Source of the DNA: Rhodobacter viridis
GTDB lineage: Bacteria > Pseudomonadota > Alphaproteobacteria > Rhodobacterales > Rhodobacteraceae
NCBI RefSeq assembly: GCF_003217355.1
Contig: NZ_QJTK01000013.1
Location: 28,954 to 92,953 of the forward strand
Length of the DNA stretch: 64,000 nt
Reading direction: 5' to 3'
Position 1 is the first letter of the stretch. Every line of letters starts with the position of its first letter. The notes below the pieces were generated by a model. It did not search any database and was not told where the DNA came from. It saw nothing but the letters and a program-made list of their open reading frames with translations. The translations under genes and the position numbers were made by a program. Below are positions 25,682-36,301 of the stretch, one piece after another.

Positions 25682-27997
25682 TTACGGCAGGCGGTAGGCG
25701 CGCAATTCATGCCCGGCCAGCCAGGCCTCGCCGACCTCGGTGCCAGTCTCGGGCGCGTCGCTCGCGCTCAGGATCAGCCCGCCCGGATGCTGCCCGACCC
25801 AGCCCGCCACCTCGTCCTCTGCCAGCACCTGAATCGGGGTGGTCAGCCGCGCGGTGAAGCCAAATTCGCCCTGATAGGGATAGCCGACGATGGCGACCCC
25901 GGCCTCGGGCGCGCGGGACAGTTCCGTGGCGAAGCGGGCCGAGTCGAAATGCTCGAACAGCGCGGGACGGAGCGCAAGGTGCATGGTCAGCAGCGCGACC
26001 GGCGCGACCATCGCCCAGGCGAGATGCGGCACCCGGCGCGCGGCCAGGTGAATCGCCCCAAGGCCCAGAAGCGCCACCGCCGTGGCGAGGAGCAGCGTCA
26101 GCGGCCCAAGCGCGGTCACTGCGCCGCCGTCGATCTTGGCCCGACCTGCCGCGAGCAGCCCCGCCCAGATCAGCACCGGAACGGTGACGAGTGCACAGGC
26201 GACAAGCGCCCCCCAGCCGCGGCGCGGCGCGGGGGCCGCGGCCAGCGCCAGGGCCGCGGCAGGCAGCGCCGGAAGCAGGTAATGCACCTGCTTGCCCGAG
26301 ATCAGCGAGAACAGAAGAAGCGTGCTCAGCCCCCAGATCGCCAGCAGCCGCGCGCGCGGATCAGCCCAGGTTCCGGCACGGAAAAGCCCGCTGAGCGTCG
26401 GCAGGCGCCAGGCCCAGGGCCAGAGCAGCACCGGCAGCGCCGCCACGAAGAACCAGACCGGGCGGGCGTGGTCGAAGGCATTCACCATCCGCCCCGCGCT
26501 TTGCCGCCACAGGATCTCGGCGCGGTAATCGGCGCCGCCAAGCCAGAGCGCGGGCAGAAGCCAAGCGGCGAGCAGCAGCAGCGCGACGCCGATCGACGCG
26601 GCAATGCGGCGATACCAGCCCCCTGCCCCGACAGGCGATGCGGCGGCGGTCCAAAGCGGACGGGCGAGCGCCAGCGGCATCAGATGCACCAGAATCACCG
26701 GCCCCTTCGCCAGCACGCCAAAGGCGAGCGCCGCGCCAAGGCCCAGCACCGCAGGCCAGCGCCCACCGCGATCGAGCTGCAGCAGCGCCAGAAGGCCCAG
26801 CAGCGTCGCCACCGTCAGCATCGTGTCGAACATCGTCAGCGTGGCGAAGATCGCAAAAACCCCGGTCGAGGCAAGGATCAGCGCCGCCCGCGCCCCAAGA
26901 CCCGGGCGATCGGGAAAGAGCCGGTTGCCGAGCCCCCAGGTCAGCGCGACGGCCAAGACGCCAAAACCGGGCGCCACCAGCCGCGCGGCGACCTCGCTTA
27001 CCCCGGTCAGCGACCAGACGAGATTGATCAACCAGAACAGCAGCGGCGGCTTGTGGCCGTAAATCTCGCCGTTCAGATGCGGCACGATGAAGGTGCCATC
27101 GCGCTGCATCTCCCAGGCGACGGTCAGATAGCGCGTCTCGTCCACCGGCAGCACCGGGCGCAAAAGCGGCAGCGCCAAGGCAAGGCCGAGGGTGAGGAGA
27201 AGCGCGGTCACTCCGAGGCTGCGGGCGGACGAGGCGGGCGGTGAGGTCATGGAGAGGGTCTCGGGGCTTGGGGGAAGGGCATCGGCCCGTGGGCGCAGCA
27301 GGCAGGCAAGGCCAAGGCCCAGCGCGGCGATCAGAAGGGCGGCGAAGATGACGTCGGAGAGGAAATGGCGGCCGCTGCCGATCCGCTCGATCGCGGTCAG
27401 CGCGAGCAGCGCGAAGGACAGCCACGAGAGCCCGCGCCAAAGCCGCGCGCCGGGACGCGCCGCAAACCAGAGCGCCCCGAGCGACAGCCCGAAGCTGAGC
27501 GCGGTGGCGGCGGCGACCTCGGCCGAGACGAAGGAACAGGCGGAATGGCAATAGCCCGAGACCTGCCACGCGGCGCTGAAGGGCGCATCGCCGCCGAAAG
27601 CCTCGATCTGCACCGGGCGCGGTCGCCCGAAGCCGCGCTTCATCACCCCGTTCACCAGAACGCCAAGGCCAAGGGTGTAAAGCAGAATCACGAGCCCCCA
27701 GAAGCGCACGGCCAGCGCGTCGCGGCGGCCCTTGCGCAGCAGGCTGAGCGGGAACAGCACCAGCGCCGCGCCGGCAAAAAGGCCCGAGGCAAGCTTCATC
27801 AGCGCCAGCACGCCCTGCCAGAACGGCTGCCCGGCCAGCGCCATGCCGGTCGCCGGATCGTGGAAAAGCTGCGTCACCGTCAGATCGAGACCGGGCCAGA
27901 GCCGGAACAGCAGCGTGAAAACGGCGATCAGCGCCAGCACGACGGCCAGCGCAGGACCACAGGCGACGCAGGCACGCTCAGCTTTGCCGAGCGGCAT
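25682..27997 (-). CDS. Fusion: PAP2 phosphatase - ArnT-like glycosyltransferase
   Basis: This is one 771-codon frame with two membrane enzymes. Residues 1 to about 240 form a PAP2 lipid phosphatase with KRGFGRPRP (motif 1), SGYCHSACSFVSAE (a variant of motif 2) and ERIGSGRHFLSDV (motif 3). After Met250 a PMT_2/ArnT-type transferase begins, with PVDETRYLTVAWEM, the acidic catalytic loop before the long multi-helix region. Such transferases move a sugar from an undecaprenyl-phosphate carrier to lipid A or another glycolipid, and PAP2 enzymes recycle or dephosphorylate the carrier. It is third in an operon with a GT2 enzyme and a LAB_N protein, whose gene it overlaps by 20 bp. A separate start at Met250 is possible, but no good ribosome site is seen there. 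Confidence 0.85.
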   Translation of the reverse strand: MPLGKAERACVACGPALAVVLALIAVFTLLFRLWPGLDLTVTQLFHDPATGMALAGQPFWQGVLALMKLASGLFAGAALVLFPLSLLRKGRRDALAVRFWGLVILLYTLGLGVLVNGVMKRGFGRPRPVQIEAFGGDAPFSAAWQVSGYCHSACSFVSAEVAAATALSFGLSLGALWFAARPGARLWRGLSWLSFALLALTAIERIGSGRHFLSDVIFAALLIAALGLGLACLLRPRADALPPSPETLSMTSPPASSARSLGVTALLLTLGLALALPLLRPVLPVDETRYLTVAWEMQRDGTFIVPHLNGEIYGHKPPLLFWLINLVWSLTGVSEVAARLVAPGFGVLAVALTWGLGNRLFPDRPGLGARAALILASTGVFAIFATLTMFDTMLTVATLLGLLALLQLDRGGRWPAVLGLGAALAFGVLAKGPVILVHLMPLALARPLWTAAASPVGAGGWYRRIAASIGVALLLLAAWLLPALWLGGADYRAEILWRQSAGRMVNAFDHARPVWFFVAALPVLLWPWAWRLPTLSGLFRAGTWADPRARLLAIWGLSTLLLFSLISGKQVHYLLPALPAAALALAAAPAPRRGWGALVACALVTVPVLIWAGLLAAGRAKIDGGAVTALGPLTLLLATAVALLGLGAIHLAARRVPHLAWAMVAPVALLTMHLALRPALFEHFDSARFATELSRAPEAGVAIVGYPYQGEFGFTARLTTPIQVLAEDEVAGWVGQHPGGLILSASDAPETGTEVGEAWLAGHELRAYRLP

Positions 27998-28277
27998 GGA
28001 TCAGCCAGAGATTGCGCGAATAGATCACCACGCCCAGCGCCTGCCCCAGCACGAAGACCGGATCCTGACGATAGAGCGCGTAAGCCAGCAGCATCACCCC
28101 GCCCAGAAGCGAGAAATACCAGAAGGCGACCGGCATCACCGAAGAGCGCGCCCGCTCGGAGGCGATCCATTGCACGAGAAAGCGCGCGGTAAACATCAGC
28201 TGCGCGCTGAAGCCGAAGATGACCCAAGCGAGTTCGGTCTCGCTGGTGACGTGAAGTGCCTGCATGAGCCAGGTCAT
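27978..28277 (-). CDS. Lipid-A-disaccharide synthase N-terminal domain-like membrane protein (LAB_N)
   Basis: This is a 99-residue membrane protein of the LAB_N family. The conserved stretch runs FGFSAQLMFTARFLVQWIAS, then SVMPVAFWYFSLLGG and LLAYALYRQDPVFVLGQ, giving about three helices. ATG 28277 overlaps the stop of the GT2 gene (ATGA) and is preferred over an upstream in-frame start. The family is commonly found with ArnT-like and dolichyl-phosphate sugar synthase genes, and may act as a flippase or carrier partner for a lipid-linked sugar. That role is inferred from context. Confidence 0.85.
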   Translation of the reverse strand: MTWLMQALHVTSETELAWVIFGFSAQLMFTARFLVQWIASERARSSVMPVAFWYFSLLGGVMLLAYALYRQDPVFVLGQALGVVIYSRNLWLIHAARQS

Positions 28278-29065
28278 GGCTGCCTTTCCGTGACAGGGCC
28301 CGCGATCGGGCTGATTTCGGTCGCGCGGACCTTCTTGCGGCGGTGTAACAGCCATGCGACAGCCATCAGATCGACGACGCCGACCAGCCCGCGCTGCAGG
28401 TTGGAATAATGCGACCGCCCGGCGCCGCGCGGCCGGTGTGTGACATCGACATGGGCGATCTGCCAGCCATCGCGGGCGAAAAGCGCGGGCAGATAGCGGT
28501 GCATGTGATCGAAATAGGGCAGCGCCAGATAGGCGTCGCGGCGGAAGGCTTTCAGACCGCAGCCGGTATCGCGGGTGCCATCCTTCAGCACGCGCGACCG
28601 CAGCCCGTTCGCGAACCGCGACGCAAGACGGCGCGCCAGCGTATCCTTGCGCCCGACGCGCTGCCCGGCGACAAGACCGATCGGCGCCGCCCCCGGCGCG
28701 CGCAAGGCCGCGATCAGCCGCGGCAGTTCTGCGGGCGGGTTCTGCCCGTCGCCATCGAGCATGCAGATCAGCGCGCCCCGCGCCGCCAGCACGCCGGAAT
28801 GGATCGCCGCCGATTGCCCGCCGGAGCGGTCATGACGCAGCACCCGCAGCATCGGCCAGTCCCCTCGCGCCGCCTCGAGCCGCGCAGCCATGCCATCGTC
28901 CGAGCCGTCATCGACGACGATGATCTCGAACGCCCCCTGCCCCGCCATCGCCGCGGCAATCTCCGCGATCAGGGGCAGGATGTTCAAAGCCTCGTTGCGG
29001 CAGGGCACGACGATCGTCGTGAGCACCTGCGGCGCCAAACCGGGATCGGTTGCGGAATGGTCCAC
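28274..29065 (-). CDS. GT2 family glycosyltransferase (dolichyl/undecaprenyl-phosphate sugar synthase type)
   Basis: This 263-residue GT-A enzyme has TTIVVPCRNEALNI at the N-terminus, the first Asp pair in EIIVVDDGSDDG, ICMLDGDGQNPP with the DxD-like metal site, and RDTGCGLKAFRRDA as acceptor region. It resembles DPM/ArnC-type enzymes that load a sugar onto a polyprenyl phosphate. It is first in the operon with LAB_N and PAP2-ArnT; together these can make a lipid-linked sugar, move it across the membrane and transfer it to an envelope lipid. Confidence 0.9.
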   Translation of the reverse strand: MDHSATDPGLAPQVLTTIVVPCRNEALNILPLIAEIAAAMAGQGAFEIIVVDDGSDDGMAARLEAARGDWPMLRVLRHDRSGGQSAAIHSGVLAARGALICMLDGDGQNPPAELPRLIAALRAPGAAPIGLVAGQRVGRKDTLARRLASRFANGLRSRVLKDGTRDTGCGLKAFRRDAYLALPYFDHMHRYLPALFARDGWQIAHVDVTHRPRGAGRSHYSNLQRGLVGVVDLMAVAWLLHRRKKVRATEISPIAGPVTERQP

Positions 29066-29314
29066 CTTGTCTTCCTCGTTTCGAAGAGGGCCGCGCCGTC
29101 AGACGGGACGATGCGCCAAGCCTAGCCGCCCCCCTGTCACCGCTCAAGCGCCCAGCCGCCTGCGAGGCAGGCCGAACCGGATCGGGCCCCCTTCGCTGCC
29201 CGACGGCCGGATCTAGCACGGGCTTTCTTACGCGAGCCTGACAGCGGAAGCGGCGCGACGGAAATCCGCCGCTCGCGCGTTCATATTGCAATATCGGAAC
29301 GAAAGGAGCCTGAG

Positions 29315-29866
29315 ATGACACGCGTTCTTCCCCTTACCGCGACACTGGCCCTGCTGGCGACCGGACCGGCGTTTGCGCAGACGACGCCCGACACCGCGCA
29401 AGTGGTCCCCGGACAGGAGTTCATGCTGCAATGGGATCTCGACAGCGACGGCAAGGTGACGCTGGACGAGGCCCGCACGCATCGCGCCGATCTGTTTGCG
29501 ATGTTCGACAGCGACGGCAACGGCACGTTCACCGCTGACGAGCTGAAGGGCATCGACGAATTCAAGGCGGCGCAGCTGGAGGCGGGCATGGGCCCCGGCC
29601 ATCAGCGCCCTGAAGGAATGCAACCCGGCGGTGGCGCCGGGCGCGGCATGGGTCAGGGCCGCGGCATGATGGGCCAAGGGGGCGGTCAGGGCGCGGGGTT
29701 CTTCGCCTCGGCCGAGGACCAGATGCGCCGGTTTGACAGCAATGGCGATGGCACGATCACCCAAGCCGAATTCGTCGCCGGAACCGATCAATGGTTCGCG
29801 CTGCGCGAGCGCACCGGCGATGGCGTCGTGACGACCGACGATTTCGGCCCGCGCCGCAAATTCTGA
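29315..29866 (+). CDS. Exported EF-hand calcium-binding protein
   Basis: This 183-residue protein has a Sec signal peptide (MTRVLPLTATLALLATGPAFA). The mature part has EF-hand loops DLDSDGKVTLDE, DSDGNGTFTADE and DSNGDGTITQAE plus a partial fourth at TGDGVVTTDD. Between the second and third loop lies a 40-residue linker rich in Gly, Met, Gln and Arg (GRGMGQGRGMMGQGGGQ). It is predicted periplasmic or secreted and to bind calcium, and the Met-rich linker could also bind copper. An AAGGAG ribosome site is clear. The neighbour ppaC converges with it. Confidence 0.88.
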   Translation: MTRVLPLTATLALLATGPAFAQTTPDTAQVVPGQEFMLQWDLDSDGKVTLDEARTHRADLFAMFDSDGNGTFTADELKGIDEFKAAQLEAGMGPGHQRPEGMQPGGGAGRGMGQGRGMMGQGGGQGAGFFASAEDQMRRFDSNGDGTITQAEFVAGTDQWFALRERTGDGVVTTDDFGPRRKF

Positions 29867-29888
29867 ACCCGTGTCGGCCAAAAGCAAA

Positions 29889-29910
29889 ACGGGGGGCCAA
29901 AGCCCCCCGT
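29889..29910 (-). terminator. Terminator of ppaC
   Basis: Perfect stem ACGGGGGGC/GCCCCCCGT (29889-29897 and 29902-29910) with a 4-base loop. Read on the minus strand it is followed by TTTTGCTTTT, so it ends the ppaC transcript. Confidence 0.8.
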
Positions 29911-29944
29911 CGACGCCCGGAAGATCCGGGCAAACGCGTCTTGA

Positions 29945-30865
29945 TCAGACCTTCAGCGCCGGGATGATCTGCTTCTTGCGGCTCATGATACCCGGCAGAA
30001 CGACGGTGTCGCCGCTCACGGTGCAGGGGAACGAGGCCTCGGCGATGCGCTTGACGAAGTCGTTCGGCACCAGCAGGGTCGCTTCTTCCTTCAGGATGTC
30101 GACGACGAACAGCAGCACCTGATCGGCGCCGTCTTCTTTCGCCACGTCGACCATCGAGGCCATCAGGCTGTCCTTGCGGTCAAGGATCAGCTTCGGCGCG
30201 GTGGTTTCGAGCACCGAGACGCGCAGTTCCTTGCCGTCGACGGTGTATTCCTTCGAATCCATGCGCAGCAGTTCGGCATCCGAGAAGTCCGACACGTCCG
30301 ACTTGGCTTCGAACATCGCGGTGGCCAGCTCGCCCATGTTCACGCCGAGATCGGCAGCGAGTTTCTCGCAGACGGCCTTGTCATGCGCGGTGGTGGTCGG
30401 GCTGCGGAATTCCAGCGTGTCGGACAGGATGCACGACAGCATCGCGCCCTTGATGCCGCGCGGCGCTTTCGCCACGGCCTCGCCCATCAGGTCGAACATG
30501 ATCGTCGCGGTGCAGGCCAGCGGACGGATGGTGATGTCGATCGGGCCTTTGGTTTCCAGACCGCCGACCAGTTTGTGGTGGTCGATGATCGCGGTGATGT
30601 CGGCCTTGTTGATGCCCTCGGGCAGTTCGGCAGGGTTGTTGGTGTCGACGATGACGACTTTCTCGCCCGCTTCGATGCCCGAGATGATTTCCGGCTTCGG
30701 CAGATCCCAGTGCTTCAGCACGAAGGCCGCTTCGGTGTTGGGCTCGCCCAGCAGGACAGCTTTGGCGGGCTGCCCCAGCACCTCGGTCATGTACCAGGCC
30801 CAGACGATGGGCGAGCCGGTCGAGTCGGTGTCGGGGGATTTGTGGCCGAAAACCTTGGTGGTCAT
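29945..30865 (-). CDS. ppaC: Manganese-dependent inorganic pyrophosphatase (family II)
   Basis: This is a 306-residue family II pyrophosphatase (DHH superfamily). The metal-binding parts are VFGHKSPDTDST at the N-terminus, VIVDTNNP and the AIIDHHKL motif, with the C-terminal DHHA2 domain ending in MSRKKQIIP, which carries the substrate-binding SRKKQ signature. It splits pyrophosphate in the cytoplasm using Mn2+. The length matches the short, CBS-free type. It is a single gene with its own terminator. Confidence 0.95.
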   Translation of the reverse strand: MTTKVFGHKSPDTDSTGSPIVWAWYMTEVLGQPAKAVLLGEPNTEAAFVLKHWDLPKPEIISGIEAGEKVVIVDTNNPAELPEGINKADITAIIDHHKLVGGLETKGPIDITIRPLACTATIMFDLMGEAVAKAPRGIKGAMLSCILSDTLEFRSPTTTAHDKAVCEKLAADLGVNMGELATAMFEAKSDVSDFSDAELLRMDSKEYTVDGKELRVSVLETTAPKLILDRKDSLMASMVDVAKEDGADQVLLFVVDILKEEATLLVPNDFVKRIAEASFPCTVSGDTVVLPGIMSRKKQIIPALKV

Positions 30866-31008
30866 GCGTTCCTCGGAAGTTTGGATGGGGATTTGCGCGC
30901 CTTATAGGGCCTTGCCCCCCGCTTGTCACGCTTTGCGCAATGGATTTTGCACTCGCAGCATCACGCGCGCGTGATGGGCGAACCGCTAAAATTTTCGCCC
31001 CCCGGGTG

Positions 31009-31037
31009 TTGACAGGCCGGGGGGGCGATGACTAACT
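31009..31037 (+). promoter_or_regulatory. Probable groESL promoter
   Basis: TTGACA at 31009-31014 and CTAACT at 31032-31037 with 17-bp spacing, just upstream of the CIRCE element. The -35 is a perfect sigma70 match; the -10 is weak, as is common for heat-shock promoters in this group. Confidence 0.6.
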
Positions 31038-31046
31038 CCCCTGCCG

Positions 31047-31073
31047 TTAGCACTCGCCACCTGTGAGTGCTGA
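31047..31073 (+). promoter_or_regulatory. CIRCE element (HrcA operator)
   Basis: TTAGCACTC at 31047-31055, nine bases, GAGTGCTGA at 31065-31073. This matches the CIRCE consensus TTAGCACTC-N9-GAGTGCTAA at all but one position, and lies right downstream of the groES promoter. HrcA repression of groESL is expected. Confidence 0.95.
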
Positions 31074-31107
31074 AAGCATGAACCTGGAACCTTAGGGAGT
31101 GACCCAG

Positions 31108-31395
31108 ATGGCATTCAAACCGCTGCATGACCGCGTGCTGGTCAAACGCGTTCAAAGCGAAGAAAAAACCAAGGGCGGCCTGATCATCCCCGATACGGCG
31201 AAGGAAAAACCGGCCGAGGGCGAAGTCGTCGCCGTGGGCGCGGGCGCGCGCAAGGATTCGGGCGAACTGATCGCCCCGTCGGTCGCCGTGGGCGATCGCA
31301 TCCTGTTCGGCAAATGGTCCGGCACCGAAGTGACGCTCGACGGCGTCGAGATGCTGATCATGAAAGAGTCGGACATCATGGGGATCATCTCGTAA
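31108..31395 (+). CDS. groES: Co-chaperonin GroES
   Basis: This is a 95-residue GroES from [14 protein letters not shown] to [11 protein letters not shown]. It has the mobile loop [18 protein letters not shown] and roof loop region intact. It caps the GroEL ring during folding. The ATG at 31108 is preferred over an in-frame GTG three codons earlier because AGGGAG lies at correct distance and the family begins there. Regulated by the CIRCE element upstream; groEL follows after 48 bp. Confidence 0.97.
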   Translation: MAFKPLHDRVLVKRVQSEEKTKGGLIIPDTAKEKPAEGEVVAVGAGARKDSGELIAPSVAVGDRILFGKWSGTEVTLDGVEMLIMKESDIMGIIS

Positions 31396-31413
31396 TCGAC
31401 GAGAAGACCCTGA

Positions 31414-33081
<1,668 letters not shown>

Positions 33082-33105
33082 TCTTCCCCAAGCGGGAAGA
33101 CCTGA

Positions 33106-33130
33106 GGGCGCCCGCAAGGGCGCCCTTTTT
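33106..33130 (+). terminator. groESL terminator
   Basis: GGGCGCCC-GCAA-GGGCGCCC followed by TTTTT, 25 bp after the groEL stop. Confidence 0.9.
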
Positions 33131-33132
33131 CG

Positions 33133-33546
33133 TTACTGCTGCAGGCCCTTGATGTATTCCATCAGCCGCACCAGCCGCACCGGCGTCGGCGTGGGAATGC
33201 CGTCGCCACTGTCGTAAAGCACCGTCGGCCCCTCGGTCAGCACTTCGAACGGCGGCATCTGCCCCGGAACCGCGCCCACCATCTCGCCGTGGCTCTTGTA
33301 GCCGACGATCTTCGACATCACCCGCGCCTCGGGGAAGTTGCCGTCGTTCATCATCGTCAGATCGGCGAGCGAGACCGGGTGCAGCTTGAGTTCTTTCGCG
33401 ATCGGGCCGGGATCGCCCCCCTTCCCGTGGCAGCCCGCGCAATAATCGGCATAGTCCTTGGCGGCCGAAGGCGCCCCGAAATCCGCGGACCCGACACAGG
33501 CCGCAAGTGTCATCGCAAGTCCGAAACCGATCAGCATCACACGCAT
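33133..33546 (-). CDS. c-type cytochrome, lipoprotein
   Basis: This is a 137-residue small cytochrome c. The N-terminus MRVMLIGFGLAMTLAACVGS is a lipoprotein signal with a lipobox ending LAAC. One heme-binding motif CAGCH follows in AKDYADYCAGCHGKGGDPG, and the likely sixth ligand is Met in PGQMPPF. It would carry electrons in the periplasm, anchored to a membrane by lipid. ATG 33546 is chosen for its AGGGAGG ribosome site and because the signal starts there. Its partner is unknown; it ends just beside the groESL terminator. Confidence 0.9.
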   Translation of the reverse strand: MRVMLIGFGLAMTLAACVGSADFGAPSAAKDYADYCAGCHGKGGDPGPIAKELKLHPVSLADLTMMNDGNFPEARVMSKIVGYKSHGEMVGAVPGQMPPFEVLTEGPTVLYDSGDGIPTPTPVRLVRLMEYIKGLQQ

Positions 33547-33735
33547 CGCACACCTCCCTTTGCCACAGGACTCAACCACGGATCGTCCGCCCGCGCTCTG
33601 ATGCAGCGCAAGGTCGCCCCGCTGCTCGCAACAATACACCGAAAATGCTTGGCAGTTATCCTTTTGAATTCAGGGAATATTGCCATATCTCCGCCACTCT
33701 TCGAGACATGGTGAATTGGCGCACTTGGGGCTCAG

Positions 33736-36282
33736 GTGGCGACATATACGTTCAAAGGATACAATTTCACCGACTACGTGCCGGTGAGTGGCGCGCCCGC
33801 CGTGGGCGCGACCTTTCGTATTCGCTCGACTTTCAGCGCGCCCACCGATGCCGTCTCGTTTTCGGTCACCGACGACGACACGAGCCTGTCGGGCTCATCG
33901 GGCGGCATCCTTGACGGCACGTTCCAAAGCGGCACCGTCACCAATGGCGCCGGAACGGTGCTTTACACCGGCACGCTGCGCGTCGGCTGGGAGGCGACCT
34001 TCACCGCCCCCGACGGATCAACCCTGCATGTCTGGGACGTCTGGACCGGGGCCAGCGGCGGCGCGCGCATCGGGCTGATCGCGGATGGGGAAATCCCGCC
34101 CGGCGTGACCTTTCAGATCACCACCTACACCGATGCGATCGCCGCCGGAACCTGGCCCGGCTACGCCACGATCCATGCACCCACCACCGACCCGAGCCTG
34201 GCGCAGACGATCAGCGGCGGCACGCTGGCGGATTCGCTTTACGGTGGCGCGGGCAACGACAGTGTCACCGGCGGGGCGGGCAATGATACGATCGACCTTG
34301 GCGCGGGCAACGACACTTTCGGCAGTTTCTCGACCGAGGCCGGTTTCGACAGCATCCATGGCGGCACCGGCGACGACAGCCTGAACGGCGGGGCCGACAA
34401 CGACCAGATCTGGGGCGACGAAGGCAACGACACCCTGACCGGCGGCGCGGGCGACGACAATCTGAGCGGCGGCGCGGGCAACGACGTGTTCCTGATCGTC
34501 GATGACCACGACTATGACAATGTCGATGGCGGCACCGAATACGACTGGGTCTATTTCGGCAATTTCACCTCGACGCAAGGCGTCGTGGTCAACTTCACCG
34601 GCAGTGATTCCGGTACCTGGGATTTCGTCGGCACGACCGGTGCAGGCGTCTTCAACCAGCTCGAGGCGATCTCGGGCACCGATTATGCCGACACACTGAA
34701 CGGGGCGCTGGACAGCAACGGCGCTTATTTCGCGGCACAAGGCGGCAATGACAGCCTCGTCGGCGGATCGGGCAATGACTCGCTCGACGGCGGGGCGGGC
34801 AATGACACGATCTCGGGCGGCGGCGGCGCGGATTACATCTTCATCCGCTACGGCGACGGCACCGATCTGATCTCCGGCGGCGAAACCGGCACCGACAGCG
34901 ACTTCATCACCTTCGACGCGACAGGCGGACTGAACGGGGTCTCGGTCACCTTCTCGGGCAACGAGGCGGGCAGCTACAGCTTTGTGGGCGGCGGCTCGGG
35001 CAGTTTCACCCAGATCGAGTGGATTCAGGGCTCGGCCCTTGCCGACACGGTGAACGCGGCCGCGACGACGGGCGGCGTGACGGTGAACGGTGGCGCGGGC
35101 GACGACAGCCTGACCGGGGGCAGCGGCGCCGATCATCTGGTGGGCGATGCGGGCAACGACACGCTGACGGGCGGCGACGGCGCGGATACGCTTTCGGGCG
35201 GCGAGGGGGACGATTGCGTCTCGGGCGGGCTCGGTGACGATCTGCTCACCGGCTGGAGCGGCAATGACACCCTCTCGGGCGGGGCGGGCAATGACTATCT
35301 GAACGCGATTTCGGGGGCGAACCGGCTGGATGGCGGCGACGGCGCCGACACGATCATCGGGGGCACCGACAACGACACGTTGATCGGCGGGCTTGGCAAC
35401 GACAGCCTGACCAGCGGCGCAGGCTTTGACGAGATCGTGCTCGGCGCGGGCGGCGGCACCGACACGCTTTCAGATTTCGATTTCACCGCGAATGGCTGGC
35501 AGACGACCGACCAGCTCGACACCTCGGCGCTGACCGGAGGCAGCGGACCGGGCGGGCAGGTCACCGCCCGCGATGTGGTGGTCAGCACCAATCCGCTGGG
35601 GTTTGCCGTGCTCACCTTCCCCACGGGCGAGCAATTGGTCCTGACCGGCACCAGCATCGGCAGCGTCAACACGCTGGGCAAGCTGCATGCGATGGGTCTG
35701 CCCTGCTATGTCGCGGGCACCCGCATCGCCACGCCCGAGGGCCTGCGTCCGGTCGAGGAGATCACGGTGGGGATGCGGGTGATGACGCGCGATCACGGGG
35801 CGCAGCCGGTGCTCTGGCGCGCCAGCCGCGAGGTGAGCGTGGCCGAGATGGCCGCACGGCCGCGCCTGCGCCCGATCGAGCTCGCCGCGGGCGCTTTCGG
35901 CAATGAACGGGCGCTGCGGGTGTCGGCGCAGCATGGCGTCCTTTGCGGCGCGGCGCTGGTGCGGGCGCTGCATCTGGCCGAGATGGCGCCCGAGCGCGCG
36001 ATGATCCTGCCGCCGACGCGGCCGGTCAGCTATCACCACCTGCTGCTGCCCGCCCATGCGCTTTTAAGCGCCGAGGGGATCTGGGCGGAAAGCCTCTGGC
36101 CCGGGCCGATGGCCTGCGCCGCGCTGACGCCGCGCGATCGCTGCGATCTTCTGCGCCGGTTTCCCGAACTGGCATCGGGCCTGCTGGGCCTCGTCCCGGT
36201 CGAGCACGCCTATGGCCCCCGGGCGCTGCCGCTCCTGCGCCGCCGCGAGGTTCGGGCGCTGTCGCTCGGCGAAAGGGCCTGA
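33736..36282 (+). CDS. RTX calcium-binding secreted protein with C-terminal Hint domain
   Basis: This is an 848-residue protein without an N-terminal signal. Residues 1-150 form a beta-rich domain of unknown type. From about residue 165 to 570 there are many RTX nonapeptide repeats of the form GGAGNDTI/GGxGxDxLx, which bind calcium and are typical of type I secretion substrates. From about residue 655 a Hint (hedgehog/intein-like) domain begins, LPCYVAGTRIATPEGLRPVE, with the start cysteine and DVxxGxxVxTRDHG-like blocks. The start is GTG 33736 with a poor ribosome site. It is likely exported and may process itself. No type I secretion genes are nearby. Confidence 0.88.
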   Translation: MATYTFKGYNFTDYVPVSGAPAVGATFRIRSTFSAPTDAVSFSVTDDDTSLSGSSGGILDGTFQSGTVTNGAGTVLYTGTLRVGWEATFTAPDGSTLHVWDVWTGASGGARIGLIADGEIPPGVTFQITTYTDAIAAGTWPGYATIHAPTTDPSLAQTISGGTLADSLYGGAGNDSVTGGAGNDTIDLGAGNDTFGSFSTEAGFDSIHGGTGDDSLNGGADNDQIWGDEGNDTLTGGAGDDNLSGGAGNDVFLIVDDHDYDNVDGGTEYDWVYFGNFTSTQGVVVNFTGSDSGTWDFVGTTGAGVFNQLEAISGTDYADTLNGALDSNGAYFAAQGGNDSLVGGSGNDSLDGGAGNDTISGGGGADYIFIRYGDGTDLISGGETGTDSDFITFDATGGLNGVSVTFSGNEAGSYSFVGGGSGSFTQIEWIQGSALADTVNAAATTGGVTVNGGAGDDSLTGGSGADHLVGDAGNDTLTGGDGADTLSGGEGDDCVSGGLGDDLLTGWSGNDTLSGGAGNDYLNAISGANRLDGGDGADTIIGGTDNDTLIGGLGNDSLTSGAGFDEIVLGAGGGTDTLSDFDFTANGWQTTDQLDTSALTGGSGPGGQVTARDVVVSTNPLGFAVLTFPTGEQLVLTGTSIGSVNTLGKLHAMGLPCYVAGTRIATPEGLRPVEEITVGMRVMTRDHGAQPVLWRASREVSVAEMAARPRLRPIELAAGAFGNERALRVSAQHGVLCGAALVRALHLAEMAPERAMILPPTRPVSYHHLLLPAHALLSAEGIWAESLWPGPMACAALTPRDRCDLLRRFPELASGLLGLVPVEHAYGPRALPLLRRREVRALSLGERA

Positions 36283-36301
36283 GGGGCGGTCGGGCGGATC
36301 A

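Noticed and set aside
34236..35430. Regularly spaced GGCGGGGCGGGCAAC-like DNA repeats that could suggest a CRISPR or minisatellite
   Set aside because: The repeats encode RTX nonapeptides within one open frame and vary in sequence at silent positions. There are no unique spacers of constant length.
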